A stretch of DNA of 64,000 bases from Streptomyces noursei ATCC 11455 (GTDB lineage Bacteria > Actinomycetota > Actinomycetes > Streptomycetales > Streptomycetaceae), in contig NZ_CP011533.1 of assembly GCF_001704275.1 (NCBI RefSeq), forward strand, positions 4,030,001 to 4,094,000, given 5' to 3'. The notes below the pieces were generated by a model. It searched no databases and was not told the origin of the DNA. It was given only the letters and a program-made list of their open reading frames with translations. Shown here piece after piece: positions 1 to 8,985 of this stretch; the stretch's first letter is position 1, and every line of letters starts with the position of its first letter. A program made the translations under genes and the position numbers.

Positions 1-63
1 AGGTCTCGGCAGAGCGCCGGCCGAGGTGTGAGCCCGGCCGCGACGGGCAGGGATGGGGGTCCC

Positions 64-723
64 ATGGCACATGACGCACCACCGCGCTGGGACAGGCGGA
101 TGCAGCAGCGACTCGCCCGCGGCGAGGCCGCGGCACTCGGTGAGCTCTACGACCGTTTCGCCTCGCTCGTGCACAGCCTCGCCTACCGCGTCCTGGACGA
201 CGAGGACGCCGCCGACCGCATCACCCGCGAGGTGTTCGGCTACGTCTGGGAGCACCCGGACTCCTACGACCCCAAGCAGGGCTCGCTGCGCTCCTGGGTG
301 GCCGGGATCACCCGCCACCAGGCCGTCCAGCGGCTGCGCCAGACCGAGGCCGACTCGGCGCGCGACCGCGGCGAGGCCGGGCCCGCGTCCGCCGAGTCGG
401 AGCGCGAGCTGGAGCGGAAGATCCACGAGGCGTCCACCGCCGCCCGCGCCGACTACATCGTCACGTCCATGCCCGCCCCGCTGCGCGAGGCCCTGGAACT
501 GGCGTACTTCCAGCGCCGGGACTACCGCCAGACCGCCGCCGACCTCGGCGTCACCGAGGACGAGGCGCGGCGCCGGCTCCGCCTGGGCCTCCAGCTGCTG
601 TCCACCGCCCACAACCACCAGGCCCTGCCGGCCGTCCCGATGCGCCGCGTCGCCCGCGGGCCGCACACCCCGCGCCCGCCGCACCCCGCACCGCCCGGTC
701 CGGGCCACGGACGGTCGCTGTGA
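64..723 (+). CDS. RNA polymerase sigma-70 family factor (ECF-like)
   Basis: Predicted to direct RNA polymerase to a small regulon. A region-2-like helix bundle spans about residues 20-95 (ALGELYDRFASLVHSLAYRV, then DPKQGSLRSWV), and a region-4 HTH lies at about 130-180 (PLREALELAYFQ...YRQTAADLGVTEDEARRRL). The Pro/Arg-rich tail is probably unstructured. The ATG at 64 is chosen because GGGATGGGGG lies upstream; an in-frame GTG at 28 would add 12 residues. The stop overlaps the GTG of the next gene (GTGA), so a zinc-finger anti-sigma-like protein is translationally coupled, the usual sigma/anti-sigma arrangement. About 219 aa, normal for the family. The target regulon cannot be read from the sequence. 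Confidence 0.85.
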   Translation: MAHDAPPRWDRRMQQRLARGEAAALGELYDRFASLVHSLAYRVLDDEDAADRITREVFGYVWEHPDSYDPKQGSLRSWVAGITRHQAVQRLRQTEADSARDRGEAGPASAESERELERKIHEASTAARADYIVTSMPAPLREALELAYFQRRDYRQTAADLGVTEDEARRRLRLGLQLLSTAHNHQALPAVPMRRVARGPHTPRPPHPAPPGPGHGRSL

Positions 724-2065
724 GGGGCCCGGACGAGTGGGACGGCCGCGAGCGCTCCGGCGGCCCCGGTGAAAGACCGCGGATACCGTCACCGCGCCCC
801 GCCGCGGAGGACCACGGCCCGCTGCCGGACCTCCCACCGGTCCCCCACCGGGGGCTCGGTCCCGTCCCGGCCCCCGCCCCGCCCCACCACGCCCCTGCGG
901 AGTACGAGAGCGATGACGACCCCGTGATCGGCGACGACACCGGCCCGCGCTACCCACCACCGGCCGCCCCGTCCCACAAGGTGCTCAAGTCCCTGCTGGG
1001 GGCCTGGGCGCTGTCCGCCTGCTCGTCGGAGGAGACGACCGCCGTCGAGGCGCACCTGACGGACTGCGCCACCTGCGCCGAGGAGGCGCTGCGGCTGCGC
1101 GACGCGGTGGGGCTGCTGCACCCCGCGGACAGCCTCGACCTCGACCCGCTGCTGCGGTCGCGGGTGCTGGAGGGCTGCCTGGGCCGCCGGCCGCCGCGCA
1201 TCCCGGTTCCGGAGTGGGCGACGCCGTTCGACGCCGAGGCCGCCAAACTGGACGCCCTGCTGCGCGACATGGGCGAGTCGGAGTGGCGGGCCCCGGTGCG
1301 GCTGCGCTGGTTCGACGGCCGGGAGCCGGTGGAGCGCGACACCACCGTCGCCGGGGTGATCGGGCACCTGATGGCGGTGGACGGCATGGTCGCGACGTCC
1401 CTCGGGCTGCCCGACCCGCTGGGCCCCGCCGCCCCGGAACACCCCGGCCCGCGCCGCCGCACCGAGGCGTACTGGCGCACCCTGGGCGAGGAACCGGACC
1501 CGCGGGCGCCGCACGACCCGTGGCGCGAGCAGAGCCAGGCGCTGATAAGGACCGCCTCGTTCGCCGGCGGCGGGGTCGCCGAACTCTCCGTCCCGTACGG
1601 CAAGTTCGACCTCGCGCTGCGCGACGCTTTCCTGGACCGGGCCTTCGAGACGTGGGTGCACGCCGGGGACATCGCCGACGCGGTGGACTACCCGTACAAG
1701 CCGCCGGCCACCTCCACCTGCTCGTCGACCTCGCGGCCCGGCTGCTGCCGACCACGCTCGCCCAGCGGCGGCGGGACGGGCTGGCCGCGCCGCCGCAGCA
1801 GTTGGTCGCCGCGGGCGCCCCGGGCCGCTCGCTCCACCTGGAGGTCGAGGGCAGCGGCGGCGGGGACTGGTACATAGCGCTGGACTCCCCGGCGGCGGTG
1901 GGCTCACCGGAGTGCACCGTCGCCCACCTCGCGCTGGACAGCGACGAGTTCTGCCAGCTGGCCGCCGGGCACATCTCGCCGGAGGAGACCGCGGCGGGTC
2001 AGACCGGCGAGCGCGAGGCGATCCGCGAGGTGCTGTTCGCGACGGCGGCGCTGTCGCGGCTGTGA
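720..2065 (+). pseudogene. Zinc-finger anti-sigma / MDMPI-like fusion, frameshifted
   Basis: Starts with GTG overlapping the sigma-factor stop. After a Pro-rich N-terminus it has a zf-HC2 anti-sigma helix with the HxxxCxxC signature (AHLTDCATC, near residue 117), followed by an MDMPI/DinB-like N-terminal domain (AAKLDALLRDMG..., then VAGVIGHLMAVDGMVATSLG). The product probably restrains the sigma factor encoded just upstream. The reading frame is broken near 1706. Upstream codons end ...YKPP and the natural continuation (GHLHLLVDLAARLLP... to ...ATAALSRL, stop 2065) lies one frame away. Restoring one G in the GG at 1706-1707 would give ...KPPGHLHLL... and a continuous protein of about 448 aa. 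Unrepaired, translation runs through unrelated Arg/Ser-rich sequence to a stop at 1877. It could be a sequencing error, a true mutation or programmed frameshifting. The intact downstream codon pattern suggests an error or a very recent event. Confidence 0.75.
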
Positions 2066-2084
2066 GCCGGACCGCCGCCGGACC

Positions 2085-2121
2085 GGCCGCGGCGCCCGGG
2101 TCGGACCCGGGCGCCGCGGCC
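2085..2121. terminator. Bidirectional terminator hairpin
   Basis: A perfect 17-bp inverted repeat (arms 2085-2101 and 2105-2121) with a 3-nt CGG loop. It sits between the convergent anti-sigma-like gene and purU, and has no U tract, as is usual in Streptomyces. Confidence 0.75.
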
Positions 2122-2137
2122 TTAGGGCCTGTCCTCG

Positions 2138-3028
2138 TCAGGCGAAGACCACTGTCCGGGTGCCGTTGAGCAGCACTCGGCGCTCGCTGTGCCACTTCAC
2201 GGCCCGCGCCAGCGCCTGGCACTCCACGTCGCGGCCGATCGCCACCAGCTGGTCCGGCGTGACCTCGTGGCCGACGCGCTCGACCTCCTGCTCGATGATC
2301 GGGCCCTCGTCGAGGTCCGCGGTCACGTAGTGCGCGGTGGCGCCGATGAGCTTGACGCCGCGGGCGTGCGCCTGGTGGTAGGGCCGGGCGCCCTTGAAGC
2401 TCGGCAGGAAGGAGTGGTGGATGTTGATGACGCGGCCGGACAGGGCCTTGCAGAGGTCGTCGGAGAGGACCTGCATGTAGCGGGCGAGCACGACCAGCTC
2501 GACCCGCTCCTTCTCCACCAGCTCCAGCAGCTGGGCCTCGGCCTGTGCCTTGGTGTCCCGGGTGACCGGGATGTGGTGGAAGGGGATGCCGTACGAGCCG
2601 ACCAGCTCGGCGAAGTCGGTGTGGTTGGAGACCACGGCCGCGATCTCGACCGGCAGCGCGCCGATCCGCGAGCGGAAGAGCAGGTCGTTCAGGCAGTGCC
2701 CGAACTTCGACACCATCAGGACGACCCGCATCTTCTCGTCGGCCCGGTGGATCTGCCAGTCCATCGCGAAGGAGTCGCCCACCGCCGCGAAGCTGGCCCG
2801 CAGCTTCTCGACGTCGACCGGCGCGTCCGCGGTGAAATGGACCCGCATGAAGAACAGCCCGGTGTCCCGGTCGCCGAACTGCTGGCTGTCCTCGATGTTG
2901 CAGCCGGTGATGAACAGATAGCTGGACACGGCGTGCACGATGCCCTGCTTGTCCGGGCAGGAGAGGGTGAGGACGTACTGATCGTTCCGATCGTGCTGAC
3001 CGGACTGGGTGGGCTGCGACTCGCTCAT
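2138..3028 (-). CDS. purU: Formyltetrahydrofolate deformylase
   Basis: Hydrolyses 10-formyl-THF to formate and THF, balancing the one-carbon pool and feeding formate to purine synthesis. An N-terminal ACT domain (YVLTLSCPDKQGIVHAVSSYL, about residues 18-95) is followed by a formyltransferase-like catalytic domain. The catalytic triad region is visible: N-I-H-H-S-F-L-P-S-F-K-G (Asn and His) and, downstream, TADLDEGPIIEQ with the Asp. About 296 aa, typical for PurU. The ATG at 3028 (MSESQ) is preferred over one six codons upstream. It is monocistronic and convergent with the anti-sigma-like gene, with a strong shared terminator. Confidence 0.95.
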   Translation of the reverse strand: MSESQPTQSGQHDRNDQYVLTLSCPDKQGIVHAVSSYLFITGCNIEDSQQFGDRDTGLFFMRVHFTADAPVDVEKLRASFAAVGDSFAMDWQIHRADEKMRVVLMVSKFGHCLNDLLFRSRIGALPVEIAAVVSNHTDFAELVGSYGIPFHHIPVTRDTKAQAEAQLLELVEKERVELVVLARYMQVLSDDLCKALSGRVINIHHSFLPSFKGARPYHQAHARGVKLIGATAHYVTADLDEGPIIEQEVERVGHEVTPDQLVAIGRDVECQALARAVKWHSERRVLLNGTRTVVFA

Positions 3029-3086
3029 GACCTCATAGGGTCCCATATCCGCCGGGCGGCTCGGACCGGGGCGCCCCGGCCACCGG

Positions 3087-3545
3087 TCAGACCGGCACCT
3101 GGAGGGTGCCCGCCATGACGGCCAGCGCTTCGAGGGAGTGCGGGGCGGTGTCCGGGTCCTCGCCGTCCGCGGTGGCCAGGTGGACGTGCGCCTCGCGGGC
3201 GGCCCGTACGGCGTCGGGCCAGCCGGGGTGCTCCATGTAGGCGGTCACCGGGGCGTCCGCCCCCACCTGGTGCATGATGCGCAGCACCCGCAGGACGGCG
3301 GCGTCGACCAGCTGCGCCTCCTGGGCGTCGCGGAAGATCGTGCCGATGTACTTCTCGGCGGACCAGTTGTCGAGCCAGGTGTCCTCGACGAGCCGGTAGA
3401 CGGCGTCGGTGACGTCTCCGTACCCGGGACGGCCGGCGAGCCAGGTGTGCTGCTGGAAGACGGGGTCGGAGAGCATGTGCAGCGCGGAGCGCACATTGCT
3501 GCGCCAGCGCCACCACGGCATGTCAGAGAGCGGCATACCGCCCAT
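3087..3545 (-). CDS. Conserved actinomycete protein of unknown function (SCO4402-like)
   Basis: A soluble protein of about 152 aa, rich in Trp and Asp, with segments MPWWRWRSNVRSALHMLSDP and YRLVEDTWLDNWSAEKYIG. I recognise it only as a conserved Streptomyces protein encoded beside purU; the SCO4402 comparison is from memory. No signal peptide, membrane helix or catalytic motif is evident. It is upstream of purU on the same strand with 58 bp between them, so co-transcription is plausible. The ATG at 3545 (MGGMPLSD) is chosen; a GTG at 3593 would add 16 basic residues of low complexity. Confidence 0.75.
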   Translation of the reverse strand: MGGMPLSDMPWWRWRSNVRSALHMLSDPVFQQHTWLAGRPGYGDVTDAVYRLVEDTWLDNWSAEKYIGTIFRDAQEAQLVDAAVLRVLRIMHQVGADAPVTAYMEHPGWPDAVRAAREAHVHLATADGEDPDTAPHSLEALAVMAGTLQVPV

Positions 3546-3716
3546 GGTGGTCGAGCGGCGGCCGCGACGGGAAGACTTCTCCGAACCTTGCACAGCAAGC
3601 GATCGTACGTTCCGTCCGAATGATCTCGATCGGCCCCCCGGAGTTCACCGCGGCGTCACCGTACGTTGACCGCGCGTCACTCGCCCGTTCCGCCCCGGGC
3701 GGAAGGCTGCGGGGTC

Positions 3717-5054
3717 ATGACCGGACGGCGACGCTCCTCCCCCCGCCACTTCCCGCGCGCCTCGGCGACGGCCGCGGCGGCGTGCACGGCGGTCATCGCG
3801 TCACTGCTGTCCGGCTGCGGCTCCCTCCCCGGAGCGGGTTCCGGGGAGCAGGAGCCGATCACGGTGATGACCTGGGCACCCGAGGGCACCCGGACGACCA
3901 ATATGCCGGGAATGCCGGCCATGGCGCAGGCGTACGCCCGCTGGGTCAACTCCCGCGGCGGCATCGCCGGCCACCCCCTGAAGGTCCTCACCTGCAACGA
4001 GCGCAACGACTCGGTGGAGGCCGCCCGGTGCGCCCAGCGGGCGGTGGACGCCGGGGCGGTCGCCGTGGTCGGCTCCTACAGCCAGTGGGGCCGCTCGTTC
4101 ATGTCGCCGCTGGAGGTGGCGGGCATCCCGTTCATCGGCGGGTACGGCGCCTCCGCCGAGGAGTTCTCCAGCCCGCTCTCCTACCCCGTCAACGGCGGCC
4201 AGGCCGCCCTCCTGGCGGGGAACGGGCGACAGTTGGCGGCGGACTGCCGGCGGGTGGCGCTGGTCCGCCCGGACACCATCCAGGGCGACCAGATGCCCGC
4301 GCTGCTCGACGCCGGACTCGGCGGCGGCCGCGACCGGGCCGCGGACATCAAGGCGCCGGAGACCGGCACGGACTACTCGCGGCAGGTGGCCGCCGCCCTG
4401 GAGGCGGTCGGCGCGGACCCGGCCCGCTACGGGACGGCGAAGGCCGGCGGCGAGGCGCCCGGCTCCTGCGTGGCCGCCTCGTTGGGCGACAGCACGGACA
4501 CCTTCTTCGACTCCTTCCGCCGCCTCCAGGAGAGCAGCCCCAAGGTGCAGGTCGGGTCCGTCCTGGGCAGCGTGGACCAGTCGATGGTCAACCGCAGCGG
4601 CGGCGTCTCCGGCCCGCTGGAGGGCGCGGACGTCACCGGCTGGTACCCGGCCGCCGGCGATCCGCGCTGGGCGCCGATGCGCAGGGTGATCACCCAGGAG
4701 GCGTTCGACGACAACCGCATCGACCCGGCCGACCAGGGCGTCCAGACGACCTGGATCGCCTACACGGTGCTGAGCGCGGTGATCCGGCAACTGGCCGACC
4801 AGGGCGTGGAGGACATCACCGCGCACGCCCTGCAGACCGCCCTGGACCGCGGCGACCGGACCATCGACACCGGCGGTCTGACGCCCATGCTGCGCTGGCG
4901 CGACGACGACATGCTGGCCGTCACGGACTTCCCGCGCATCGTCAACGCGGACGTGACGTACCAGGTCGTCCGGCACGGTCAACTGGTCGCCGCCCAGGAG
5001 GGGTTCGTCGACGTCACCGCGACGCTGGAGCGGCGGCCCACGGACGACGGCTGA
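3717..5054 (+). CDS. Branched-chain-type ABC substrate-binding lipoprotein
   Basis: An extracytoplasmic solute-binding protein (Peripla_BP_6-like, type I periplasmic fold) anchored as a lipoprotein. Residues 1-35 form an Arg-rich signal with lipobox L-L-S-G-C-G. The mature chain has the amide/branched-chain binding-protein pattern: ITVMTWAPEG, then MPAMAQAYARWVNSRGGIAGHPLKV, then AGAVAVVGSYSQWG, and a second lobe near VQTTWIAYTVLSAVIRQL. About 445 aa, normal length. No permease or ATPase gene lies nearby, so it is an orphan binding protein or a sensor. The ATG at 3717 gives the full signal peptide. Confidence 0.85.
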   Translation: MTGRRRSSPRHFPRASATAAAACTAVIASLLSGCGSLPGAGSGEQEPITVMTWAPEGTRTTNMPGMPAMAQAYARWVNSRGGIAGHPLKVLTCNERNDSVEAARCAQRAVDAGAVAVVGSYSQWGRSFMSPLEVAGIPFIGGYGASAEEFSSPLSYPVNGGQAALLAGNGRQLAADCRRVALVRPDTIQGDQMPALLDAGLGGGRDRAADIKAPETGTDYSRQVAAALEAVGADPARYGTAKAGGEAPGSCVAASLGDSTDTFFDSFRRLQESSPKVQVGSVLGSVDQSMVNRSGGVSGPLEGADVTGWYPAAGDPRWAPMRRVITQEAFDDNRIDPADQGVQTTWIAYTVLSAVIRQLADQGVEDITAHALQTALDRGDRTIDTGGLTPMLRWRDDDMLAVTDFPRIVNADVTYQVVRHGQLVAAQEGFVDVTATLERRPTDDG

Positions 5055-5078
5055 CGCGCCGGCACGCCGGCCGGCGGC

Positions 5079-6866
5079 TCACAGCTGCTCGGGCTGGTGC
5101 TCCCGCAGGCCGTACTTCTGCGCGATCGGGTTCCACAGGCCCGCCGCCTGCCGCTTGGCCTGGGTGGCCGCACCGCTGGCGGCGTTCCCCTGGCCGGCCT
5201 CCTTGCCGCCCTTGGCGTGGCCCTTGTCGCAGCCGCCCTTGCCGGCGGCCTTGTCGGCCCAGGCCGCGTAGTGGTTGTCGGCGGCGGCCGAGGACTGCCA
5301 CGCCTTGGTCAGCGCGGCGGTCAGCTCGCCGCTGTTCGGGAGCTTGTCCACGGGGAGCTGCTGGAGCCGCTTGACCAGGTCGTTGCGCTGCCCCGCGGCG
5401 GACCGCAGGTCGCCGGCCGCGCCGTCGAGGTTGTTGCAGCCCTTGATGTTCTGGACGGCGCCGATGACCGCGGAGCGGCTGTTGTTGCTGTCGGCGAGCA
5501 GCGCGTCCAGGCCCTTGGCCTGACTGGCGGCCGGGTCGTCGGCTGACTTGGAGGCGTCGCCGCCCGCCGTCTTGGCCTTGGTGGTGCCGGTGTCCTGCTT
5601 CTTCGGGCCGGCGTCGTCGTCGCTGCCGCCGCTGAGCGCCCAGCCGACGCCGAGGCCGACGCCCGCCAGCGCGACCACGATCACGCCGACGATCGCCGCG
5701 GCGGGTATCTTGCGACGCCCGCCGCCGTCCTCCTCGTAGGAGGCGTACTGACCCTGACCGCCACCGGGGGCGAACGGGCCGCCGGGGCCGCCCTGTTGGC
5801 CGTAGGGCGGGTGGGCCGCCTGGCTGTCGAAGCGCGGCAGCTGCGCGGTGGAGTCCGGGGCGGCGGACGCGCCCGGACCGGCCGGTCCGTCGCGGAACAG
5901 GCCGTCGAACTCGGCGGGGGTCGGGCGTTCGCCAGGCACGCCCGGCCCGGCGCCGAACGGCGTACCGGGCGGCGGGGTGGGCATCCCGACACCGGGGGCG
6001 CCGCCCCCGACCGGCGGTATCAGCTGGGTGGCCTCGGAGCCGTCCGCACTGCCGGGCAGGGGCTGGCCGCCCCGCGGCGGCGCGTCGGTCGGCTTGATCG
6101 CCCGCAGCATCTGGGTGGCGGCGTCGCGGGGCTCCGCGGCGGCCGACGCCTCGGGCGGCAGCGGGGCGGCACCGGGGCCGCCGGCGACGGGCGGCAGGAG
6201 GGTGGTCGCCTCGGCGTCCCCGGCGGCCGGCGGCAGCGGCGCGCCGGCCTGCGGGGTCGCACGGACCAGTTCACCGGCCGGGGCGGGCTGCCGGCCGGCG
6301 TACGGGGCGTTCTGGGGCGGCAGGGCGCCGGGCACGGACTGCCGGCCCGACTGGCCGCCGAGGGAGAGGATGGTGGTCGCGTCGGCGCCGGCGGCGTGGG
6401 GCGGCAGCGGCCCGGCGGCCGGCGGGCCCGCCTGGGGCGGCAGCGCGGGGGGAGCGCCCGGCATGGGCGGCGTCTGCGGCTGTTCCTGGGGCTGCTGCGG
6501 GAAGCCCGGGTTCTGCGGGGGCAGCTGCTGCCCGCCGGGCTGCGGGAACGGCGATGGGGGTACCTCCCACTCGAGCGGAGCCGAGAGCGGGGGAGCCTGC
6601 GGAGCCGGTGCGTGTGCCGGGGGAGCGGCCGGGTAGCCCTGTGCCGGGCCCTGGTCGTACGGCTGCGGCCCGCCCGGCGCGCCGCCGGGCTGGGCGGCCG
6701 GCTGCTGGCCCGGTCCCCAGGGCTGCCCCCAGGGCCGGCCGGCCGGGGGCGCGGCCTGCTGGTCGGGCGCCCATGCGTCGCCGCCGACGGCGGGCAGCAC
6801 TATGCCCTCCCTGGCCGGGCCTGCCGCAGAATTCTGCGGGTCGTTGCCCTGTCCGCTCTGCGTCAC
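5079..6866 (-). CDS. Proline-rich single-pass membrane protein of unknown function
   Basis: About 595 aa. Residues 1-375 are low-complexity Pro/Gly/Gln/Ala sequence with recurring ATTLLPP-, ATQLIPPV- and ATTILSL-like motifs, perhaps forkhead-associated or kinase-substrate tails by analogy. One transmembrane helix follows (AAAIVGVIVVALAGVGLGVGWAL), then a C-terminal extracytoplasmic domain of about 180 aa with two Cys (IKGCNNL and KGGCDKGH) and an all-alpha look. The GTG at 6866 is chosen because GGAG lies 8 nt upstream; an ATG five codons earlier has no ribosome-binding site. It is convergent with the lipoprotein gene. The function is unknown. The topology (cytosolic Pro-rich tail, outside helical domain) resembles substrates of serine/threonine kinases; that is inference. 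Confidence 0.8.
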   Translation of the reverse strand: MTQSGQGNDPQNSAAGPAREGIVLPAVGGDAWAPDQQAAPPAGRPWGQPWGPGQQPAAQPGGAPGGPQPYDQGPAQGYPAAPPAHAPAPQAPPLSAPLEWEVPPSPFPQPGGQQLPPQNPGFPQQPQEQPQTPPMPGAPPALPPQAGPPAAGPLPPHAAGADATTILSLGGQSGRQSVPGALPPQNAPYAGRQPAPAGELVRATPQAGAPLPPAAGDAEATTLLPPVAGGPGAAPLPPEASAAAEPRDAATQMLRAIKPTDAPPRGGQPLPGSADGSEATQLIPPVGGGAPGVGMPTPPPGTPFGAGPGVPGERPTPAEFDGLFRDGPAGPGASAAPDSTAQLPRFDSQAAHPPYGQQGGPGGPFAPGGGQGQYASYEEDGGGRRKIPAAAIVGVIVVALAGVGLGVGWALSGGSDDDAGPKKQDTGTTKAKTAGGDASKSADDPAASQAKGLDALLADSNNSRSAVIGAVQNIKGCNNLDGAAGDLRSAAGQRNDLVKRLQQLPVDKLPNSGELTAALTKAWQSSAAADNHYAAWADKAAGKGGCDKGHAKGGKEAGQGNAASGAATQAKRQAAGLWNPIAQKYGLREHQPEQL

Positions 6867-7004
6867 CGGGACTCCTACCATCGTGCAGACCTACGGAATC
6901 GTCGGCTGCACGCTACCGGTTCGCAGCAACGTTCGACCATGTGTCCTGGTCACCGCACCGGTCGCCGGCGGACCGCGCCCGCAGCGCCGCCGACCGCGCG
7001 ACGG

Positions 7005-7058
7005 GCGGGCCGGAATCCCGGCCCGCCCCGGCAGCGCACGGCCGAACGCCCTTCGGCC
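7005..7058 (-). terminator. Two consecutive terminator hairpins
   Basis: Arms 7005-7013/7018-7026 (9 bp, 4-nt loop) and 7040-7046/7052-7058 (7 bp, 5-nt loop) lie just downstream of the HTH-TPR regulator gene and upstream of the Pro-rich membrane-protein gene. They probably end the regulator transcript. Confidence 0.55.
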
Positions 7059-7124
7059 GATTCCTCCTTCCACCCGTCCACGACCCTCGTCGCGGCGGCT
7101 CACCGCCTCTTCTTGAGGCGTTGC

Positions 7125-8516
7125 TCACGCCGCGGCGCGGAGTTCCATCCGGGCGGTGAATTCCCTTACGACTGGTTCGTCCTGATACGGCACCAAACGG
7201 TGCCGGAATTCCTCCAGGTATTCCGCGCCGCGATCCGTGCGCAGCCCGCCCAGCAGCTCGATCGCCTGGGTGCCCGTATGGCAGGCCAACTCCACCTCCC
7301 GTTGCTGCACCTGGGCGCTGGCCAGCAGTGCCAGCCCGATGGCGCGGCGGCGCGCCCGGCCCGCCGGATGGCCGTCGAGCGCCTCTTGCGCACGCTGCGC
7401 GGCCGGGATCGGCTGCCCCAAGTCACGGTGGCAGTGGGCCAGTTCGTCGGCCAGGTAGGCCGGGTCGAAGTGGCCGATCCAGGCCGGGTCGTCGCCCGTT
7501 TCGGTCACCGCCTCGGCGCGCTCCATCGCGGCGACCGCCCGGCCCGCCACCGACTGGAAGGCCCGGGCGTCGCCCATCAGGGCGTGACCGCGCGCCTCCG
7601 CGGCGAAGAACATCGCCTCCGCCCTGGGTGTGACCTGCCCCCGCGCCCCCTCCTGGGCGGCCCGCGCCAGCTGGGCGATCTCCCGCGGGTTCCCCAGCGA
7701 GGCGGCCAGGTGGCTCATGCTGGCGGCCAGCACATAGCCGCCGTAGCCGCGGTCGCCGGCCGCCTGCGCCAGCCGCAGCGCCTGGATGTAGTAGCGCTGC
7801 GCCAGGCCCGGCTGTCCGGTGTCGACGGCCATGTAGCCGCCCAGTTCGGTCAACCGCGCGACGGCCGCGAAGAGTTCCCGCCCCACCGCCTCCCGGTACG
7901 ACCCCGCCAGCAGCCCGGAGACCACGCTGTTGAGGTAGTGCACGACGACCGGCCGGACGTGCCCCGAGCCGAAGCGGTGGTCCAGTTCACTGAGCGCCGA
8001 CGTCATGGCCCGTACGGCCGCGACATCCGAAATGCCCACTCTTGCGCCGGCGTTGCGGGACACCTGGGTGTCCGCCCCGGTGATCAGCCAGTCCCTGCTG
8101 GGCTCGACCAGCGCGGAGGCGGCGACCGTGGACCCGCTGAGGAAGTCCCGCCGTCCGACGTCGCTGCGCCATAGTTCACAGACCTGCTCGATGGCCCCGA
8201 GGACGGTCGGCGAGAACTGCAGCCCCACCCCGGACGCGAGGTTCTTCCCGTCGGCCATCCCGATCTCGTCGATGGTGACCGTGCGGCCCAGTTTGCGGCC
8301 CAGCGCCTCGGCGATGATGGCCGGGGCGCGGCCCCGCGGCTGCTGTCCGCGCAGCCAGCGGGCCACGGATGTCTTGTCGTAGCGCAGGTCTAGACCGTGT
8401 TCCGCGCCGCACATGTTGACGCGGCGGGCCAGCCCCGCGTTGGAGCACGCGGCTTCTTGGATGAGCGCCTGCAGCCGTTCATTGGGCTGGCGCGCGACGA
8501 GTGGCCTGGCGGCCAT
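7125..8516 (-). CDS. HTH transcriptional regulator with TPR-like sensor domain
   Basis: About 463 aa. The N-terminus carries a helix-turn-helix (about residues 10-60: ERLQALIQEAACSNAGLARRVN, then YDKTSVARWLRGQQPRG), followed by a linker with IEQVCELWRSDVGRRDFLSG. A long all-helical region of TPR-like repeats follows (for example GYMAVDTGQPGLAQRYYIQALRLAQ and later Ala-rich pairs). This is the architecture of NsdA-like Streptomyces regulators that affect development and antibiotic production; the family is recognised, but the orthologue is not certain. ATG at 8516. It diverges from the primase-like gene across a 469-bp gap with a strong palindrome, a likely autoregulatory operator. A second protein of the same architecture lies at 38486-39826. 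Confidence 0.85.
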   Translation of the reverse strand: MAARPLVARQPNERLQALIQEAACSNAGLARRVNMCGAEHGLDLRYDKTSVARWLRGQQPRGRAPAIIAEALGRKLGRTVTIDEIGMADGKNLASGVGLQFSPTVLGAIEQVCELWRSDVGRRDFLSGSTVAASALVEPSRDWLITGADTQVSRNAGARVGISDVAAVRAMTSALSELDHRFGSGHVRPVVVHYLNSVVSGLLAGSYREAVGRELFAAVARLTELGGYMAVDTGQPGLAQRYYIQALRLAQAAGDRGYGGYVLAASMSHLAASLGNPREIAQLARAAQEGARGQVTPRAEAMFFAAEARGHALMGDARAFQSVAGRAVAAMERAEAVTETGDDPAWIGHFDPAYLADELAHCHRDLGQPIPAAQRAQEALDGHPAGRARRRAIGLALLASAQVQQREVELACHTGTQAIELLGGLRTDRGAEYLEEFRHRLVPYQDEPVVREFTARMELRAAA

Positions 8517-8985
8517 GGTGTGTACCCCCTGTACTGCTGCTGCGCGTTCACCGGCGAACGCCGTCCCCGCGATCAATTCCCCGTACATATCCCGGATATC
8601 CGAGACATCCGGGATATACGCAGTACGAACCGGGCGACGCGCTTCGCAGCCGATGCCCGGGATGCCTGTGATGTGGGCGATGCCCGTGCGTCGTCGTGCG
8701 AAGCGCGGCATCCCGACGTCCGTGCCGCGAAGGGCTGGTTCACGAGGAGGGGGGCGCTCGGTGCCCGTGCACCGGTCACGGCGGGCGATGCAGCTCTCCC
8801 CTGCTGCATCGGCCGTCCGCCGGGCGGCCTCTCCGCCCGTCACGCAGGTGGCTACCCGCTCCGCGGGCCCCATCCGCACACGCGCCCCCACTGGTGCATC
8901 CATGCGCCCCACGTGCTGGAACGATGCGCCGGGGCAGTCACCCATTCGGCCGTAACCCTTGGTGACACGTGCAGTTGTCATCTGC
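8517..8985. other. 469-bp divergent intergenic region
   Basis: No convincing gene. It holds the palindrome at 8587-8617 near the HTH-TPR gene, and, next to the primase-like gene, a TGACA...TGTCA dyad (8963-8980) just before the GTG start. Promoters for both divergent genes must lie here. Confidence 0.5.
8587..8617. promoter_or_regulatory. 31-bp palindromic operator candidate
   Basis: A perfect 11-bp inverted repeat, ATATCCCGGAT / ATCCGGGATAT, separated by 9 nt and flanked by CGTAC (8582-8586) and GTACG (8623-8627). It lies 70 bp upstream of the HTH-TPR start codon. It is A+T-richer than its surroundings and well placed for autorepression or activation. Confidence 0.55.

Noticed and set aside
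1..63. GTG at 28 as the sigma-factor start
   Set aside because: The added residues are not family-like, and GGGATGGGGG fits the ATG at 64 better. Left as an alternative.
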